Origin: Noviluteimonas gilva
GTDB lineage: Bacteria > Pseudomonadota > Gammaproteobacteria > Xanthomonadales > Xanthomonadaceae
Reading direction: 5' to 3'
NCBI RefSeq assembly: GCF_009740395.1
Contig: NZ_WOXT01000006.1
Span: forward strand, 62,001 to 126,000
DNA: 64,000 nt
The notes below the pieces were generated by a model that did not search any database, was not told the DNA's origin, and saw nothing but the letters and a program-made list of their open reading frames with translations. Both the position numbers and the translations under genes were made by a program. Numbering within the stretch: position 1 is the stretch's first letter; each line of letters begins with the position of its first letter. Shown here piece by piece: positions 27,616 through 36,899 of this stretch.

Positions 27616-29763
27616 TCAGGTCGCGCGCCGTGCGTCTTCGACGCCGGGCACGGCAGCGAGCTTGCCGAGCAGCGCGGAGAGTTGGCCGTAGTCGGACACG
27701 CGCAGCCGCAGGTTCAGGCGCACGCGGCCCGTGCCGCGCTCGGGATCGGTGGAAATCGCGGCGACGTGGGCGTTCTCCTGCGCGATCAGGTTGGTCAGAT
27801 CCTTCAGCAGCCATTTGCGGTCGAGGCCGAGCAGCACGACATCGACATCGTGTCCACCGCCCACGCCGCCCCATTCGACGGGGATCGCGCGCTGCGGTTG
27901 CGCGGCGGCCAGGCGCAGGTATGTCGCGCAACCGGCGCGATGCACCGAGATACCCTTGCCGCGCGTGAGATACCCGACAATCGGTTCGCCGGGCAACGGC
28001 TGGCAGCAACGCGCGGGCTGCGCGAGCAGATTGCCCATGCCAGCGATGGTGAAGTCGGAGCGGCCTTTCTTCGCCGGCGCGCGCGAAACGACGGGCGAAT
28101 GCACGGGCTCGGGTTCGGCGAGTGCGCGCTCGTGTTCGAGCAGCGCGCGACCGACCTGGTGCGGGCCGACGTCGCCCAGTGCGACGAGCACGACGAGTTC
28201 GTCGTCGCTGGAAACGTTGAAACGCGACAACACCGGCGCGAGATCCGCTTTCGCAAGACCCAGGCGCTTGAGTTCGCGATCGAGCAACTCGCGACCGGCC
28301 TGCAGGTTGCGCGCGCGATCGAGTTTGTGGAACCAACTGCGGACCTTTTCGCGCGAGCGCGCGCTGGCGAGGAAGCCGTTGGATTGCACAAGCCAGTCGC
28401 GCCGCGGCTCGGCGACCTTGCCGGTGAGGATTTCGACGCGATCTCCACTCCGCAGCACGTGATCGAGCGGCACGATGCGGCCGTCGACTTTCGCGCCGCG
28501 CGTGCGATGGCCGACGTCGGTGTGCAGGCGATACGCGAAATCGATCGGCGTCGCGCCCTGCGGCAAGTCGATGACTTCACCACGCGGCGTGAGCACGTAG
28601 ATGCGATCCTCGGCGAGCTCGGTGTCGAGTTCGCGCAGCAGGCTCGCTTCCTCGCCCGTGCTGTCCAGCAACTGCCGCATCCACGCGATGCGCTTTTCCA
28701 TCGCGGCGTCCTGGCTCTTGCTGGCCGCGCGACCTTCCTTGTATTTCCAGTGCGCGGCGACGCCCAGTTCGGCCTGCGCGTGCATCTCGTGCGTGCGGAT
28801 CTGCACTTCGAGCGTCTTGCCTTCCGGCCCGATCACCGCCGTGTGCAGCGAGCGATAGTCGTTGCGCTTGGGGCGCGCGATGTAATCGTCGAACTCGTCC
28901 GGCACCGGCAGCCACAGCGCGTGCACGACACCGAGCACCGCATAGCAGGCCGGCACGTCGTCGACCAACACGCGCAAGGCGCGCAGATCGTAGAGCTCGC
29001 CGATGGGCGCGTTCTTCTTCTGCATCTTTCGCCAGATGCTGTAGATGTGCTTCGGGCGGCCGGCGACTTCGCCGCGGATGCCCGAGGCGGCGAGTGCGTC
29101 GCGCAGCGTGGCCTTCACCGTCTCGATGTAGCGCTCGCGGCCGCTGCGCTTGTCGTCGAGCAGGCGCGCGATCTGCTGGTAGGTCTCCGGCTCGAGATAG
29201 CGGAACGCGAGGTCTTCGAGTTCCCACTTCAACTGCCAGATGCCGAGGCGATTGGCGAGCGGCGCATGGATGTCGCGCGTGAGTTGCGCGAGCGCGCGCT
29301 GCTGGTCCGGCGGCGCGGTGGCCGCCAGGCGAAGTCGCGCGAGATGACGCGAGAGCAGGACGAGCACGACGCGCAGGTCGCGCACGATCGCCAGCAGCAG
29401 GCGGCGCAGGCCTTCACTGTTGCCGTGCCCGTGTTGTTCGGCGTGCAGCGACCAGACCTGCACGGCGGCGCGCTGCCCTTCGAGCAGGGCTGCGATCTGC
29501 GGGTAGTCCTTTGCGATCCGCGGACGAAGCTTCACTTCCACCGACGGCAACGCGCGCAGGATCGCCGCCGTCGTGACGTCGGGGTCGGCGCCGAGACGGG
29601 CCAGCGAACCGAGCGTATCGACGAGCACTGCCGGTGGATCCGGCGCATCCGCGAACGGGTCGCCGTCCACCTGCAGCATCGCGTCGCGCAACGGTTGCGG
29701 GATGGCGTCGGCGGGCGGCAACGCCAGCAAAGCGGGCAATGTGAGGGGAGTGAGCTTGCTCAA
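27616..29763 (-). CDS. relA: RelA, (p)ppGpp synthetase
   Basis: A 715-residue long RSH protein. The N-terminal pseudo-hydrolase region lacks the HD metal motif (the equivalent stretch reads AAILRALPSVEVK), so it is a monofunctional synthetase. Synthetase motifs are GRPKHIYSIWRKMQKKN, PDEFDDYIARPKRNDYRSLHT and KTLEVQIRTHEMHAQAELGVAAHWKYKEG. TGS follows (DRIYVLTPRGEVIDLPQGAT), then a zinc-finger-like CCQPLPGEPIVGYLTRGKG and a C-terminal ACT domain. It makes (p)ppGpp when uncharged tRNA reaches the ribosome. It lies 63 bases downstream of hrpA; TACTGT in that gap could be a -10. Confidence 0.94.
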   Translation of the reverse strand: MSKLTPLTLPALLALPPADAIPQPLRDAMLQVDGDPFADAPDPPAVLVDTLGSLARLGADPDVTTAAILRALPSVEVKLRPRIAKDYPQIAALLEGQRAAVQVWSLHAEQHGHGNSEGLRRLLLAIVRDLRVVLVLLSRHLARLRLAATAPPDQQRALAQLTRDIHAPLANRLGIWQLKWELEDLAFRYLEPETYQQIARLLDDKRSGRERYIETVKATLRDALAASGIRGEVAGRPKHIYSIWRKMQKKNAPIGELYDLRALRVLVDDVPACYAVLGVVHALWLPVPDEFDDYIARPKRNDYRSLHTAVIGPEGKTLEVQIRTHEMHAQAELGVAAHWKYKEGRAASKSQDAAMEKRIAWMRQLLDSTGEEASLLRELDTELAEDRIYVLTPRGEVIDLPQGATPIDFAYRLHTDVGHRTRGAKVDGRIVPLDHVLRSGDRVEILTGKVAEPRRDWLVQSNGFLASARSREKVRSWFHKLDRARNLQAGRELLDRELKRLGLAKADLAPVLSRFNVSSDDELVVLVALGDVGPHQVGRALLEHERALAEPEPVHSPVVSRAPAKKGRSDFTIAGMGNLLAQPARCCQPLPGEPIVGYLTRGKGISVHRAGCATYLRLAAAQPQRAIPVEWGGVGGGHDVDVVLLGLDRKWLLKDLTNLIAQENAHVAAISTDPERGTGRVRLNLRLRVSDYGQLSALLGKLAAVPGVEDARRAT

Positions 29764-29826
29764 AGGTCTGGATCCTGCGACAGCCCTACAGTACCGCGCC
29801 GGGTGCGAAGGGCGCGGCAGCGCCGT

Positions 29827-32800
29827 TCATGCACCGCGCAGGCGGGCCAGGCGCGCCGCGAGCCGCTTGGGCGAAACCCCCGCGCGCGCGCCCAGTTCCT
29901 GCGCGAACAGCGACACCCGCAATTCCTCCAGGTCCCAGCGCAGCGCCTGCCATTCGGGATCGAGGGATGCGTCGGCGGCGGCATCGGCCACGGCGTCGGC
30001 GAAGGGCTTGAGTTCGAGCATGCGGGCCTGGTCGCGGGCCGGGTCGCGCAACGCACGCTCGCTGCGCAGGACCAGCGCGCGCAGGTAGCGAGGATAGTCG
30101 GCGAGCGCGGGCGCGGGCACGTCGCGCAGGAACCCCGGCGGGACCAGCGCGGCGAGCTGGCGGCGCATGTCGTCGAGATTGCCGCTCGCCCAGCCCACCA
30201 GCTTGCTGTCCAGGCCGGCGCGGACCTCGGCGACGAGCGACAGGATGGTTTCCGCCTGGCGCAGGCGCGCCATCGCTTCGGGGAACAGGCCCTTGGCGAT
30301 CGCCTCGCGACGCGCGTCGAAGGCGGCGGCATCGCGCACGTGTTCAAGATCATCGGCCGCGAGCGCTGCGAACGCGCCTTCGATCAGATCGGCGCGCAGG
30401 CGGTCGGAGTCGTTGCCGGGGAGATCGCGCGGCGCGGCGGATTCGATCGCGGCGTACAACAGCGCGAGCTTCGGCTGGATCGGCAGTTGCTTGCGCGCCT
30501 GCTTCAGTTTGTCCGCCAGTTCCAGGCGCAGCAGGCGACGCACGCCTTGCGGATGCCGGCGATCGGCTTCCTCGCGGCTCGCGTGCACGGTGAGCGCGAC
30601 GGATTCGCCGCGATCTTCGAGCGCGGGATACGCGGGCACGCCACCGGCGCCGGGCACCGACGGGGGAATCGGTTGTTCGGGGAAATGCACCAGCCCCTGT
30701 TGCGCGAGGCCTTCCGCGGCGCGCGCGGCGAAAGCGGCTTGCGCGCGGGCGCCGAAGCGCGCGCGCAGGTCCGCGAGGTCGCGCGACTCGGCGAGCACGG
30801 GCGCTTCCCTGCCCTTCGCCACATCGAGCAACCGCAGGTTCGCATGCAGGTGCGATTCGATCGATGCCGGATCGAACTCCGTCGCCGAAATCGCCACGCC
30901 CGTGAGCTTCTGCAGGAAGCGCGCAAGCTCGCCTTCGATCGCATCGCCGGTCGGTTGCGGGAACGCTTCGGCGAACGCGCGCGCGAAATCCGGCGCCGGC
31001 ACGAAGTTGCGCCGCAAGGCCTTCGGCAGCGATTTGATCAGCGCCGTCGCCTTGTCGACGATGAAGCCCGGCGCGAGCCACGACAATCGCGCCGCATCGA
31101 GCGCGTTGAGCAGATGCAGCGGCACCACGACGGTCATGCCATCGTCGGGTGCGCCGGGTTCGAAGCGATAGCGCACCGCCAATCGCGCCTCGCCCAGCGG
31201 AAAATAGGGCGGAAACCGCGTCGCATCGCTTTCGTCGCCCACCATCAGGTCGGCCAGCGACCAATCGAGCGACAGCTTCTCTTCCTTCGGCAAGCGCGCA
31301 TACCAAGCATCCAACGCTTGCGCGTTGTGCACGTGCGCCGGCAAGCGATCCAGGTACCACTGCGCCTGCCAGTCTTCGTCGACGACCAGGCCGGTGCGGC
31401 GCTGCTTGGCTTCTTCTTCCTTCGCCTTCGCGAGCGTGGCGAGGTTGCGCGGCAGGAACGCGGCGCGTGTGTTGATCTCGCCGGTGACCAGCGCATCGCG
31501 CGCGAAGATCTGCCGTGCTTCTTCCGGGAACAGTGCGCCGTAATGGATCGGCCGCTTCGGCGCGAGCACCAGGCCGAACAGGGAAATCTGTTCGCTGCCG
31601 ACCACGCGCCCCTGCGAGCGCGCCCAGCGCGGATCGTGTTGGCGACGTGCGAGCAGATGCGGCAACGCATCGATCGCCCACTCCGGCTCGATCGTCCCGT
31701 TGGTCAACGACCACACGCGCTCGGTGTCGAGCAAGGTCGCCGACAACACCCACGGCGGCGGTTTCTTCGCCAGCGGCGAACCGGGGAACAACTGGAACTT
31801 GCGTCCGCGCGGACCGTCGTAGATGTTGCGGTCGCCGCGGTTGCCGACCTGCGTCGGCAGGCCCGTCAGCAGTGCGCGATGCAGGTCGGCATACGGCGCG
31901 TCTTCGGCGTTCTGGTTCCAACCCAGTTCGTCGCACAGCAACTTCAGCTGGCGATGCAGTTCGCGCCACTCGCGCAGGCGCAGGAAGCCGAGGAAGTGTT
32001 TCTCGGCCCACTGGCGCAACTTCGATTGCGTGAGGTCTTCGTGCGCCTGTCGATACGCATCCCACAACTTGACGATGCCGACGAACTCCGACTTCTGATC
32101 CGCGAACTCCGCGTGCGCAGCATCGGCCGCACCGCGCTGGTCGGCGGGGCGTTCGCGCGGATCCTGGATGCCGAGGAAGGCGGTGATCGCGAGCATCTCG
32201 CGCAAACAGCCGCGTTCGTTGGCGGCGATGAGCATGCGCGCGAGCTTCACGTCGACCGGCAGGCGCGCCATCGTGCGGCCGATGGCCGTGAGTTTGCGTG
32301 CGCCCTTGTCGGCTTCTTCGATCGCGCCGAGTTCGAGCAGTTGCTGCCAACCATCGGCGACCGCGCGCGGTTCCGGCGGTTCGAGGAACGGGAATTCCTC
32401 GATGCGCCCCAGACCCAGCGACAGCATGCGCAGGATCACGCCCGCCAATGCGGCGCGGCGGATTTCCGGATCGGTGAAGCGCGCGCGCGATTCGAAATCG
32501 GCTTCCGAATACAGGCGATAGCACGTGCCCGGCGCGATGCGTCCGCAGCGGCCCTTGCGCTGGTCGGCGCTCGCCTGGCTGATCGGTTCGATGTGCAGGC
32601 GATCGAGTTTCTGTCGCGGGCTGTAACGCTTCACGCGCGCCAGGCCCGGATCGACGACCGCGTGGATGCGCGGCACCGTCAGCGAGGTCTCGGCGACATT
32701 GGTCGCGAGCACGATGCGCCGCTTCGGGCCGGGATTGAACACGCGATCCTGGTCCTTCGCGGACAGGCGCGCATAGAGCGGCAGGATTTCGGTGTGGCGA

Positions 32801-33741
32801 TATTTGCGCCGTTCGAGCGCCTGATGCGCGTCGCGGATCTCGCGCTCGCCGGGCAGGAAGATCAGCGTGTCGCCCATGGGATGGTCGCGCGCGATCTCGT
32901 CGCACGCGCCGAGGATGCCGTCGAGCACGGTGCGATCGCCGGCGTCCTCGCCCTCGCCTTCGATGGGGCGCCAGCGCACGTCCACCGGATAACCGCGGCC
33001 TTCGACGCTCACCACCGGCGCATCATTGAAGTGCGCGGAGAAACGCGCGGTGTCGATCGTCGCCGAGGTGACGATGATCTTCAGGTCCTTGCGGCGCTCG
33101 ATCAGTTGCTTGAGATAGCCGAGCAGGAAGTCGATGTTGAGGCTGCGTTCGTGCGCTTCGTCGACGATGATCGTGTCGTAGGCCGACAACCAGCGGTCGG
33201 ACTGGATCTCCGCGAGCAGGATGCCGTCGGTCATGAACTTCACCGCGGTCTGCTCGGAGACGTTGTCGGTGAAACGCACCTGGTAGCCGACGGCGCCGCC
33301 CACCGGCACCTTGAGTTCTTCCGCCACGCGCCGCGCCACCGCGCGTGCGGCGATACGCCGCGGCTGCGTGCAGCCGATCATGCCCGCGGCGCCGCGACCG
33401 GCGGCCAGGCACAGCTTCGGCAACTGCGTGGTCTTGCCCGATCCGGTTTCGCCCGCGATCACGACCACCGGATGGCGACGGATCAGCTCGACGATGCGTT
33501 CGGCTTCGGCCGCGATGGGCAGCGTGTCATCCACCGCCGCTTGCGGCAGGCGGGCGGCGCGCAGCTCGCGCGCTTCGACCGAGCGGGCCAGGGCGACGGC
33601 GAAGGCCTCGCGCGCGGCCTCATCGCCGGGCTTGGCGTTCCAGCGGTTCCACAGCCCCAGCAGGCGGCCGCGATCCTTCGACGATGCGCCGTCGATCGCC
33701 CGCCTGCCCTGCAATGACGCGCCCTTTGCACCGGTTTCCAT
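29827..33741 (-). CDS. hrpA: HrpA, ATP-dependent DEAH-box RNA helicase
   Basis: A 1304-residue SF2 helicase of HrpA length (E. coli 1300). Walker A is AGETGSGKTTQ, the DEAH box is VDEAHERSLN, SATIDTARFSAHF is motif III, VLATNVAETSLTVP motif V and QRKGRCGRIAPG motif VI. The winged-helix and ratchet part and the long C-terminal HrpA-specific region (DUF3418, with LSWLAPGFIVDKATALIKSLPK) follow. HrpA rescues stalled ribosomes in relatives. I picked the ATG at 33741 (METGAKG). Two in-frame upstream codons would extend into a palindromic stretch. It diverges from dps over 112 bases. Confidence 0.94.
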   Translation of the reverse strand: METGAKGASLQGRRAIDGASSKDRGRLLGLWNRWNAKPGDEAAREAFAVALARSVEARELRAARLPQAAVDDTLPIAAEAERIVELIRRHPVVVIAGETGSGKTTQLPKLCLAAGRGAAGMIGCTQPRRIAARAVARRVAEELKVPVGGAVGYQVRFTDNVSEQTAVKFMTDGILLAEIQSDRWLSAYDTIIVDEAHERSLNIDFLLGYLKQLIERRKDLKIIVTSATIDTARFSAHFNDAPVVSVEGRGYPVDVRWRPIEGEGEDAGDRTVLDGILGACDEIARDHPMGDTLIFLPGEREIRDAHQALERRKYRHTEILPLYARLSAKDQDRVFNPGPKRRIVLATNVAETSLTVPRIHAVVDPGLARVKRYSPRQKLDRLHIEPISQASADQRKGRCGRIAPGTCYRLYSEADFESRARFTDPEIRRAALAGVILRMLSLGLGRIEEFPFLEPPEPRAVADGWQQLLELGAIEEADKGARKLTAIGRTMARLPVDVKLARMLIAANERGCLREMLAITAFLGIQDPRERPADQRGAADAAHAEFADQKSEFVGIVKLWDAYRQAHEDLTQSKLRQWAEKHFLGFLRLREWRELHRQLKLLCDELGWNQNAEDAPYADLHRALLTGLPTQVGNRGDRNIYDGPRGRKFQLFPGSPLAKKPPPWVLSATLLDTERVWSLTNGTIEPEWAIDALPHLLARRQHDPRWARSQGRVVGSEQISLFGLVLAPKRPIHYGALFPEEARQIFARDALVTGEINTRAAFLPRNLATLAKAKEEEAKQRRTGLVVDEDWQAQWYLDRLPAHVHNAQALDAWYARLPKEEKLSLDWSLADLMVGDESDATRFPPYFPLGEARLAVRYRFEPGAPDDGMTVVVPLHLLNALDAARLSWLAPGFIVDKATALIKSLPKALRRNFVPAPDFARAFAEAFPQPTGDAIEGELARFLQKLTGVAISATEFDPASIESHLHANLRLLDVAKGREAPVLAESRDLADLRARFGARAQAAFAARAAEGLAQQGLVHFPEQPIPPSVPGAGGVPAYPALEDRGESVALTVHASREEADRRHPQGVRRLLRLELADKLKQARKQLPIQPKLALLYAAIESAAPRDLPGNDSDRLRADLIEGAFAALAADDLEHVRDAAAFDARREAIAKGLFPEAMARLRQAETILSLVAEVRAGLDSKLVGWASGNLDDMRRQLAALVPPGFLRDVPAPALADYPRYLRALVLRSERALRDPARDQARMLELKPFADAVADAAADASLDPEWQALRWDLEELRVSLFAQELGARAGVSPKRLAARLARLRGA

Positions 33742-33754
33742 ACACTCTAACACC

Positions 33755-33769
33755 ATTGACCAGATCAAT
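33755..33769. promoter_or_regulatory. Palindrome ATTGA-N5-TCAAT in the hrpA/dps divergent region
   Basis: A perfect five-base inverted repeat centred in the 112-base gap between the hrpA and dps starts. Position and symmetry fit a repressor or activator site. I could not match it to an OxyR or Fur site, and no convincing sigma70 hexamers frame it. Confidence 0.3.
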
Positions 33770-33853
33770 CGCGACGCCAGCAACAATCGATTTCCGTCGC
33801 CAACCCCGCCCCACTATTGTGATCGCAACCTGACGCCAAGGAGCACCAAACGC

Positions 33854-34381
33854 ATGGCCACCCCCGCCAAGTCCCTCAAAGAAGACCCGCAGGTCGGCGG
33901 CAACGCCCCCGACATCGACATCGGGATCAGCGCCGAGAACCGCAAGAAGATCTCCGAATCCCTGATGGTCTCGCTGGCCGACGCCTTCACGCTGTACCTG
34001 AAGACCCACAATTTCCACTTCAACATCACGGGCGAGATGTTCAACAGCCTGCACACGATGTTCGAGACCCAGTACAACGAGCAGTGGATGGCCTTCGACG
34101 AAATCGCCGAACGCATCCGCGCCCTGGGCTACAACGTGCCGGCCTCCTACGACGATTTCCAGCGCCTGACCAGCATCAAGCCGGGCACCAAGGTCGAGCA
34201 CACCGACTGGCGCGAAATGGTCCGCCAGCTCGTGGTGGGCAACGAAGCGGTGGCGCGCGCGCATCGCAAGTCGCTGGAAATCGCCGACAAGGCGGGCGAC
34301 GACCCGACCGTCGACATGCTCACCCAGCGCCTGGCGGTGCATGAAAAGAACGCGTGGATGTTGCGCGCGTTGCTGCAGTAA
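33854..34381 (+). CDS. dps: Dps, ferritin-like DNA-protection protein
   Basis: A 175-residue Dps/miniferritin that oxidises and stores iron in a dodecamer and protects DNA. The ferroxidase residues lie in LKTHNFHFNITGEMF (His), LHTMFETQYNEQWMAFDEIAERIR (His, Asp, Glu), which is the DPS signature. The N-terminal lysine-bearing tail (MATPAKSLKEDP) may touch DNA. The ATG at 33854 is preceded by AAGGAG at 11 bases. Control by oxidative or stationary-phase signals is expected for the family. A large G-rich hairpin follows the stop. Confidence 0.95.
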   Translation: MATPAKSLKEDPQVGGNAPDIDIGISAENRKKISESLMVSLADAFTLYLKTHNFHFNITGEMFNSLHTMFETQYNEQWMAFDEIAERIRALGYNVPASYDDFQRLTSIKPGTKVEHTDWREMVRQLVVGNEAVARAHRKSLEIADKAGDDPTVDMLTQRLAVHEKNAWMLRALLQ

Positions 34382-34383
34382 CG

Positions 34384-34464
34384 AAAAGGCGGGAATAGGG
34401 AATAGGGAATGGGGAATACGCGAGTAACCATTCCCCATTCCCCCATTCCCCATTCCCCGCTTTT
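34384..34464. repeat. Long G/C-rich palindromic element between dps and recQ
   Basis: The left arm has the unit GGGAAT repeated four times (three spaced as ggaataggg, one as tggggaat); the right arm mirrors it as ATTCCCC units. Outer bases aaaag and ctttt also pair. The loop is about 12 bases (acgcgagtaacc). It can act as terminator for dps and looks like an extragenic palindromic repeat. The left arm has four G runs, so the plus strand could also form a G-quadruplex. Confidence 0.8.
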
Positions 34465-34513
34465 GCCGACAACTCGGCGCCATCGCACTTGACGCCGCTG
34501 CTACCCTTCCACC

Positions 34514-36313
34514 ATGCAGCGCGCCCTCGACACCCTCCGCCACGTTTTCGGGTACGACGCCTTCCGCGGCGTGCAGGGCGAGATCGTCGGGCATGTGGCC
34601 GAAGGCGGCGATGCGCTGGTCCTCATGCCCACCGGTGGCGGCAAGTCGCTGTGCTACCAGTTGCCCGCCTTGTTGCGCCAGGGCACGGCGATCGTCGTCT
34701 CGCCGCTGATCGCGCTGATGCAGGACCAGGTCGAGGCCCTCAGGCAATTGGGGGTGAAGGCGGCGTTTCTCAACTCCTCGCTCGATGCCGGGGCCGCGCT
34801 GGCGGTCGAACGCGCGTTCGCCGATGGCGAGCTGGATCTGCTCTACGTCGCGCCGGAGCGCTTGCTGACGCCGCGGTTCCTCTCGTTGCTGGAACGCGCG
34901 CGCATCGCGTTGTTCGCCATCGACGAGGCGCACTGCGTCTCGCAATGGGGGCACGATTTCCGCCCGGAGTACCGGCAACTCACGCTCTTGCACGAGCGTT
35001 GGCCCGATGTCCCGCGCATCGCATTGACCGCCACCGCGGACGCGCCCACGCGGCGCGAGATCGTCGAGCGCCTGGCGCTGGAGGATGCGCGGCAGTTCGT
35101 CAGTTCCTTCGATCGCCCCAACATCCGTTACACCGTCGTCGCCAAGCAGGACAGCCGCCGGCAGCTCGTCGACTTCCTGCGCGAACGCACGCGCGACTCG
35201 GGCATCGTGTATTGCCTCTCGCGCAAGAAGGTGGAGCAGACCGCGGAATTCCTCGTCGCACAGGGCATCTCGGCACTGCCCTATCACGCCGGGCTCGATG
35301 CGGAGAAACGCGCCGCGCACCAGCGGCGTTTCCTGCGCGAAGACGGCATCGTGATGTGCGCGACGATCGCCTTCGGCATGGGCATCGACAAACCCGACGT
35401 GCGTTACGTCGCACACCTCGATTTGCCGAAATCGCTCGAGGGCTATTACCAGGAAACCGGCCGCGCGGGCCGCGACGGCGATCCGGCGGATGCGTGGATG
35501 GCCTATGGCCTCGGCGATGCCGTGCTGTTGCAGCGGATGATCGAGGAATCCGAATCGGGCGAAGAGCGCAAGCGCCTGGAGCGTCGCAAGCTCGATGCGT
35601 TGATCGGTTATTGCGAGTCGACTGCGTGCCGTCGCCAATCCCTGCTTGCGTACTTCGGCGAAGCGCACGCGGGTGCGTGCGGCAATTGCGACAACTGCAT
35701 CGCGCCACCGCGGAGCTACGACGGCACGGTCGCGGCGCAGAAGGCCTTGTCGTGCGTGTATCGCACCGGGCAGCGCTTCGGCGCCGCGCACGTCATCGAC
35801 GTGTTGCGCGGTGCGCAGACGCAGAAGGTGTTCCAGTTCGGGCACGAGAACGTCAGCACCTACGGCATCGGCACCGAACTCGATGCCAAGCAATGGCGCA
35901 GCGTTTTCCGTCAACTCGTCGCCGGCGGTTGGCTCGCGGTGGATGTCGAAGGGCATGGTGCCTTACGACTGACGTCGGCGAGCGCGGGATTGTTGAAGGG
36001 CGAGACGTCGCTGACCTTGCGCGCGGAAACGGAGAAGGCGCCGAAGCGGCGCGAGTCGCGCAATGCGGACGTCGTTGCGGAGCTCTCCGACGAGGCCGCG
36101 CAGCGCTTCGAAGCCTTGCGGGCGTGGCGCAGCGCCGTCGCACGCGAACAGGGCGTGCCGGCTTACGTCATCTTCCACGATGCGACATTGCGACAGATCG
36201 CGTTGCAGGAACCAGGCGATCTCGATGCCCTCGCGCGCGTCCAGGGCGTGGGTGTCGCGAAGCTGGAGCGTTACGGTCGCGACGTGATCGAAACCCTCGC
36301 CGGCGGGCAATAG
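34514..36313 (+). CDS. recQ: RecQ, ATP-dependent DNA helicase
   Basis: A 599-residue 3'-5' helicase for RecF-pathway recombination. It has [18 protein letters not shown] (Walker A), [19 protein letters not shown] (DEAH plus the aromatic-rich loop), [15 protein letters not shown] and [12 protein letters not shown]. The RQC zinc site is formed by cysteines in [10 protein letters not shown] and GACGNCDNC, the winged helix follows, and a C-terminal HRDC domain closes the chain (EVERPAY-like region with [20 protein letters not shown]). All parts expected for RecQ are present. It ends just before a strong hairpin at 36329-36358. Confidence 0.96.
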   Translation: MQRALDTLRHVFGYDAFRGVQGEIVGHVAEGGDALVLMPTGGGKSLCYQLPALLRQGTAIVVSPLIALMQDQVEALRQLGVKAAFLNSSLDAGAALAVERAFADGELDLLYVAPERLLTPRFLSLLERARIALFAIDEAHCVSQWGHDFRPEYRQLTLLHERWPDVPRIALTATADAPTRREIVERLALEDARQFVSSFDRPNIRYTVVAKQDSRRQLVDFLRERTRDSGIVYCLSRKKVEQTAEFLVAQGISALPYHAGLDAEKRAAHQRRFLREDGIVMCATIAFGMGIDKPDVRYVAHLDLPKSLEGYYQETGRAGRDGDPADAWMAYGLGDAVLLQRMIEESESGEERKRLERRKLDALIGYCESTACRRQSLLAYFGEAHAGACGNCDNCIAPPRSYDGTVAAQKALSCVYRTGQRFGAAHVIDVLRGAQTQKVFQFGHENVSTYGIGTELDAKQWRSVFRQLVAGGWLAVDVEGHGALRLTSASAGLLKGETSLTLRAETEKAPKRRESRNADVVAELSDEAAQRFEALRAWRSAVAREQGVPAYVIFHDATLRQIALQEPGDLDALARVQGVGVAKLERYGRDVIETLAGGQ

Positions 36314-36328
36314 CCGTCGCGCACATGA

Positions 36329-36358
36329 CGACGGGAAGACCTCTCGGCCTTCCCGTCG
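36329..36358. terminator. Hairpin terminator between recQ and the small hydrophilic gene
   Basis: Inverted repeat CGACGGGAAG at 36329-36338 with CTTCCCGTCG at 36349-36358 and a ten-base loop. It lies 15 bases after the recQ stop and 43 bases after the end of the convergent gene, so it can serve both. There is no long T tract. Confidence 0.65.
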
Positions 36359-36401
36359 CGAGCCCTGATCAGAGGCTGTTTACTGCGATTGGTGCTGCGC
36401 G

Positions 36402-36599
36402 TCAGCGCTTCTGGTTCTGGTCGCTGCTACGCGCCTGATCCGTATCGGACTTGCCGGCCTGCATGTCGCGGTCGCTGTCGCTCTTCTGCTGGGCTTCCTT
36501 GTTCGGCGTGCCGGTGTCCTTGGGCATGCCTTGCTGCGACTTCTGTTGATCCTGGCCGCTCGCGTTCTGCTGGCTGCGGTCGTTCTGATTGTTGGCCAT
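36402..36599 (-). CDS. Small hydrophilic Q/S/D/N-rich protein, unknown function
   Basis: A 65-residue protein with no hydrophobic core, dominated by Gln, Asp, Ser, Asn and Lys (MANNQNDRSQQN...SDSDRDMQAGKSD). The composition predicts an intrinsically disordered, hydrophilin-like chain. Such proteins are often stress-induced, though nothing here proves it. The ATG at 36599 has GGAG about 11 bases upstream; the frame extends further but with ordinary non-coding composition. The 300-base upstream gap contains a palindrome (36669-36689) and repeated TTGGTTAC, which may be control sites. Confidence 0.65.
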   Translation of the reverse strand: MANNQNDRSQQNASGQDQQKSQQGMPKDTGTPNKEAQQKSDSDRDMQAGKSDTDQARSSDQNQKR

Positions 36600-36899
36600 C
36601 GTGGTTTCTACTCCGTTGGTTACCAATGCTCCGGCATGTTGTTCGCCGGCACGCACAGTCTGCAATTGGTTACATGAGAAACATGTGACACGTCCGCGCA
36701 TTCAGCGCGCAATCGCACCTATTACTTCAACTGCACGATGAACATCGGTCGCTTGCACAAAGTCGAATGTGCACGACGCACGGAACTTTTCGACACGCGC
36801 ATCAGTCGCCGCCGAGTTCGGCGATGGCGCATTCACATCGCGATGATGACGCCCCGTGCGAGCGTCGCGCCCATCGTGCGCGATGCAAGGATGACCGCC
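36600..36899. other. 300-base divergent intergenic region
   Basis: The gap lies between the small hydrophilic gene and the lipoprotein hydrolase gene. I see TTGGTTACCAA (36616-36626), a second TTGGTTAC (36666-36673) and the near-palindrome described separately. The right half looks plain, with no gene or hairpin I would defend. Confidence 0.6.
36669..36689. promoter_or_regulatory. Near-palindrome GTTACATG-N5-CATGTGAC
   Basis: Seven of eight arm positions pair, with spacer AGAAA. It lies about 70 bases upstream of the small hydrophilic gene, overlapping one of two direct TTGGTTAC copies 50 bases apart. The symmetry fits a dimeric regulator; none can be named. Confidence 0.35.

Noticed and set aside
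27613-33717. A long plus-strand open frame opposite relA and hrpA
   Set aside because: Same effect: both minus-strand genes have complete, ordered motifs, and the antisense product is Arg/His/Val-rich low-complexity sequence.
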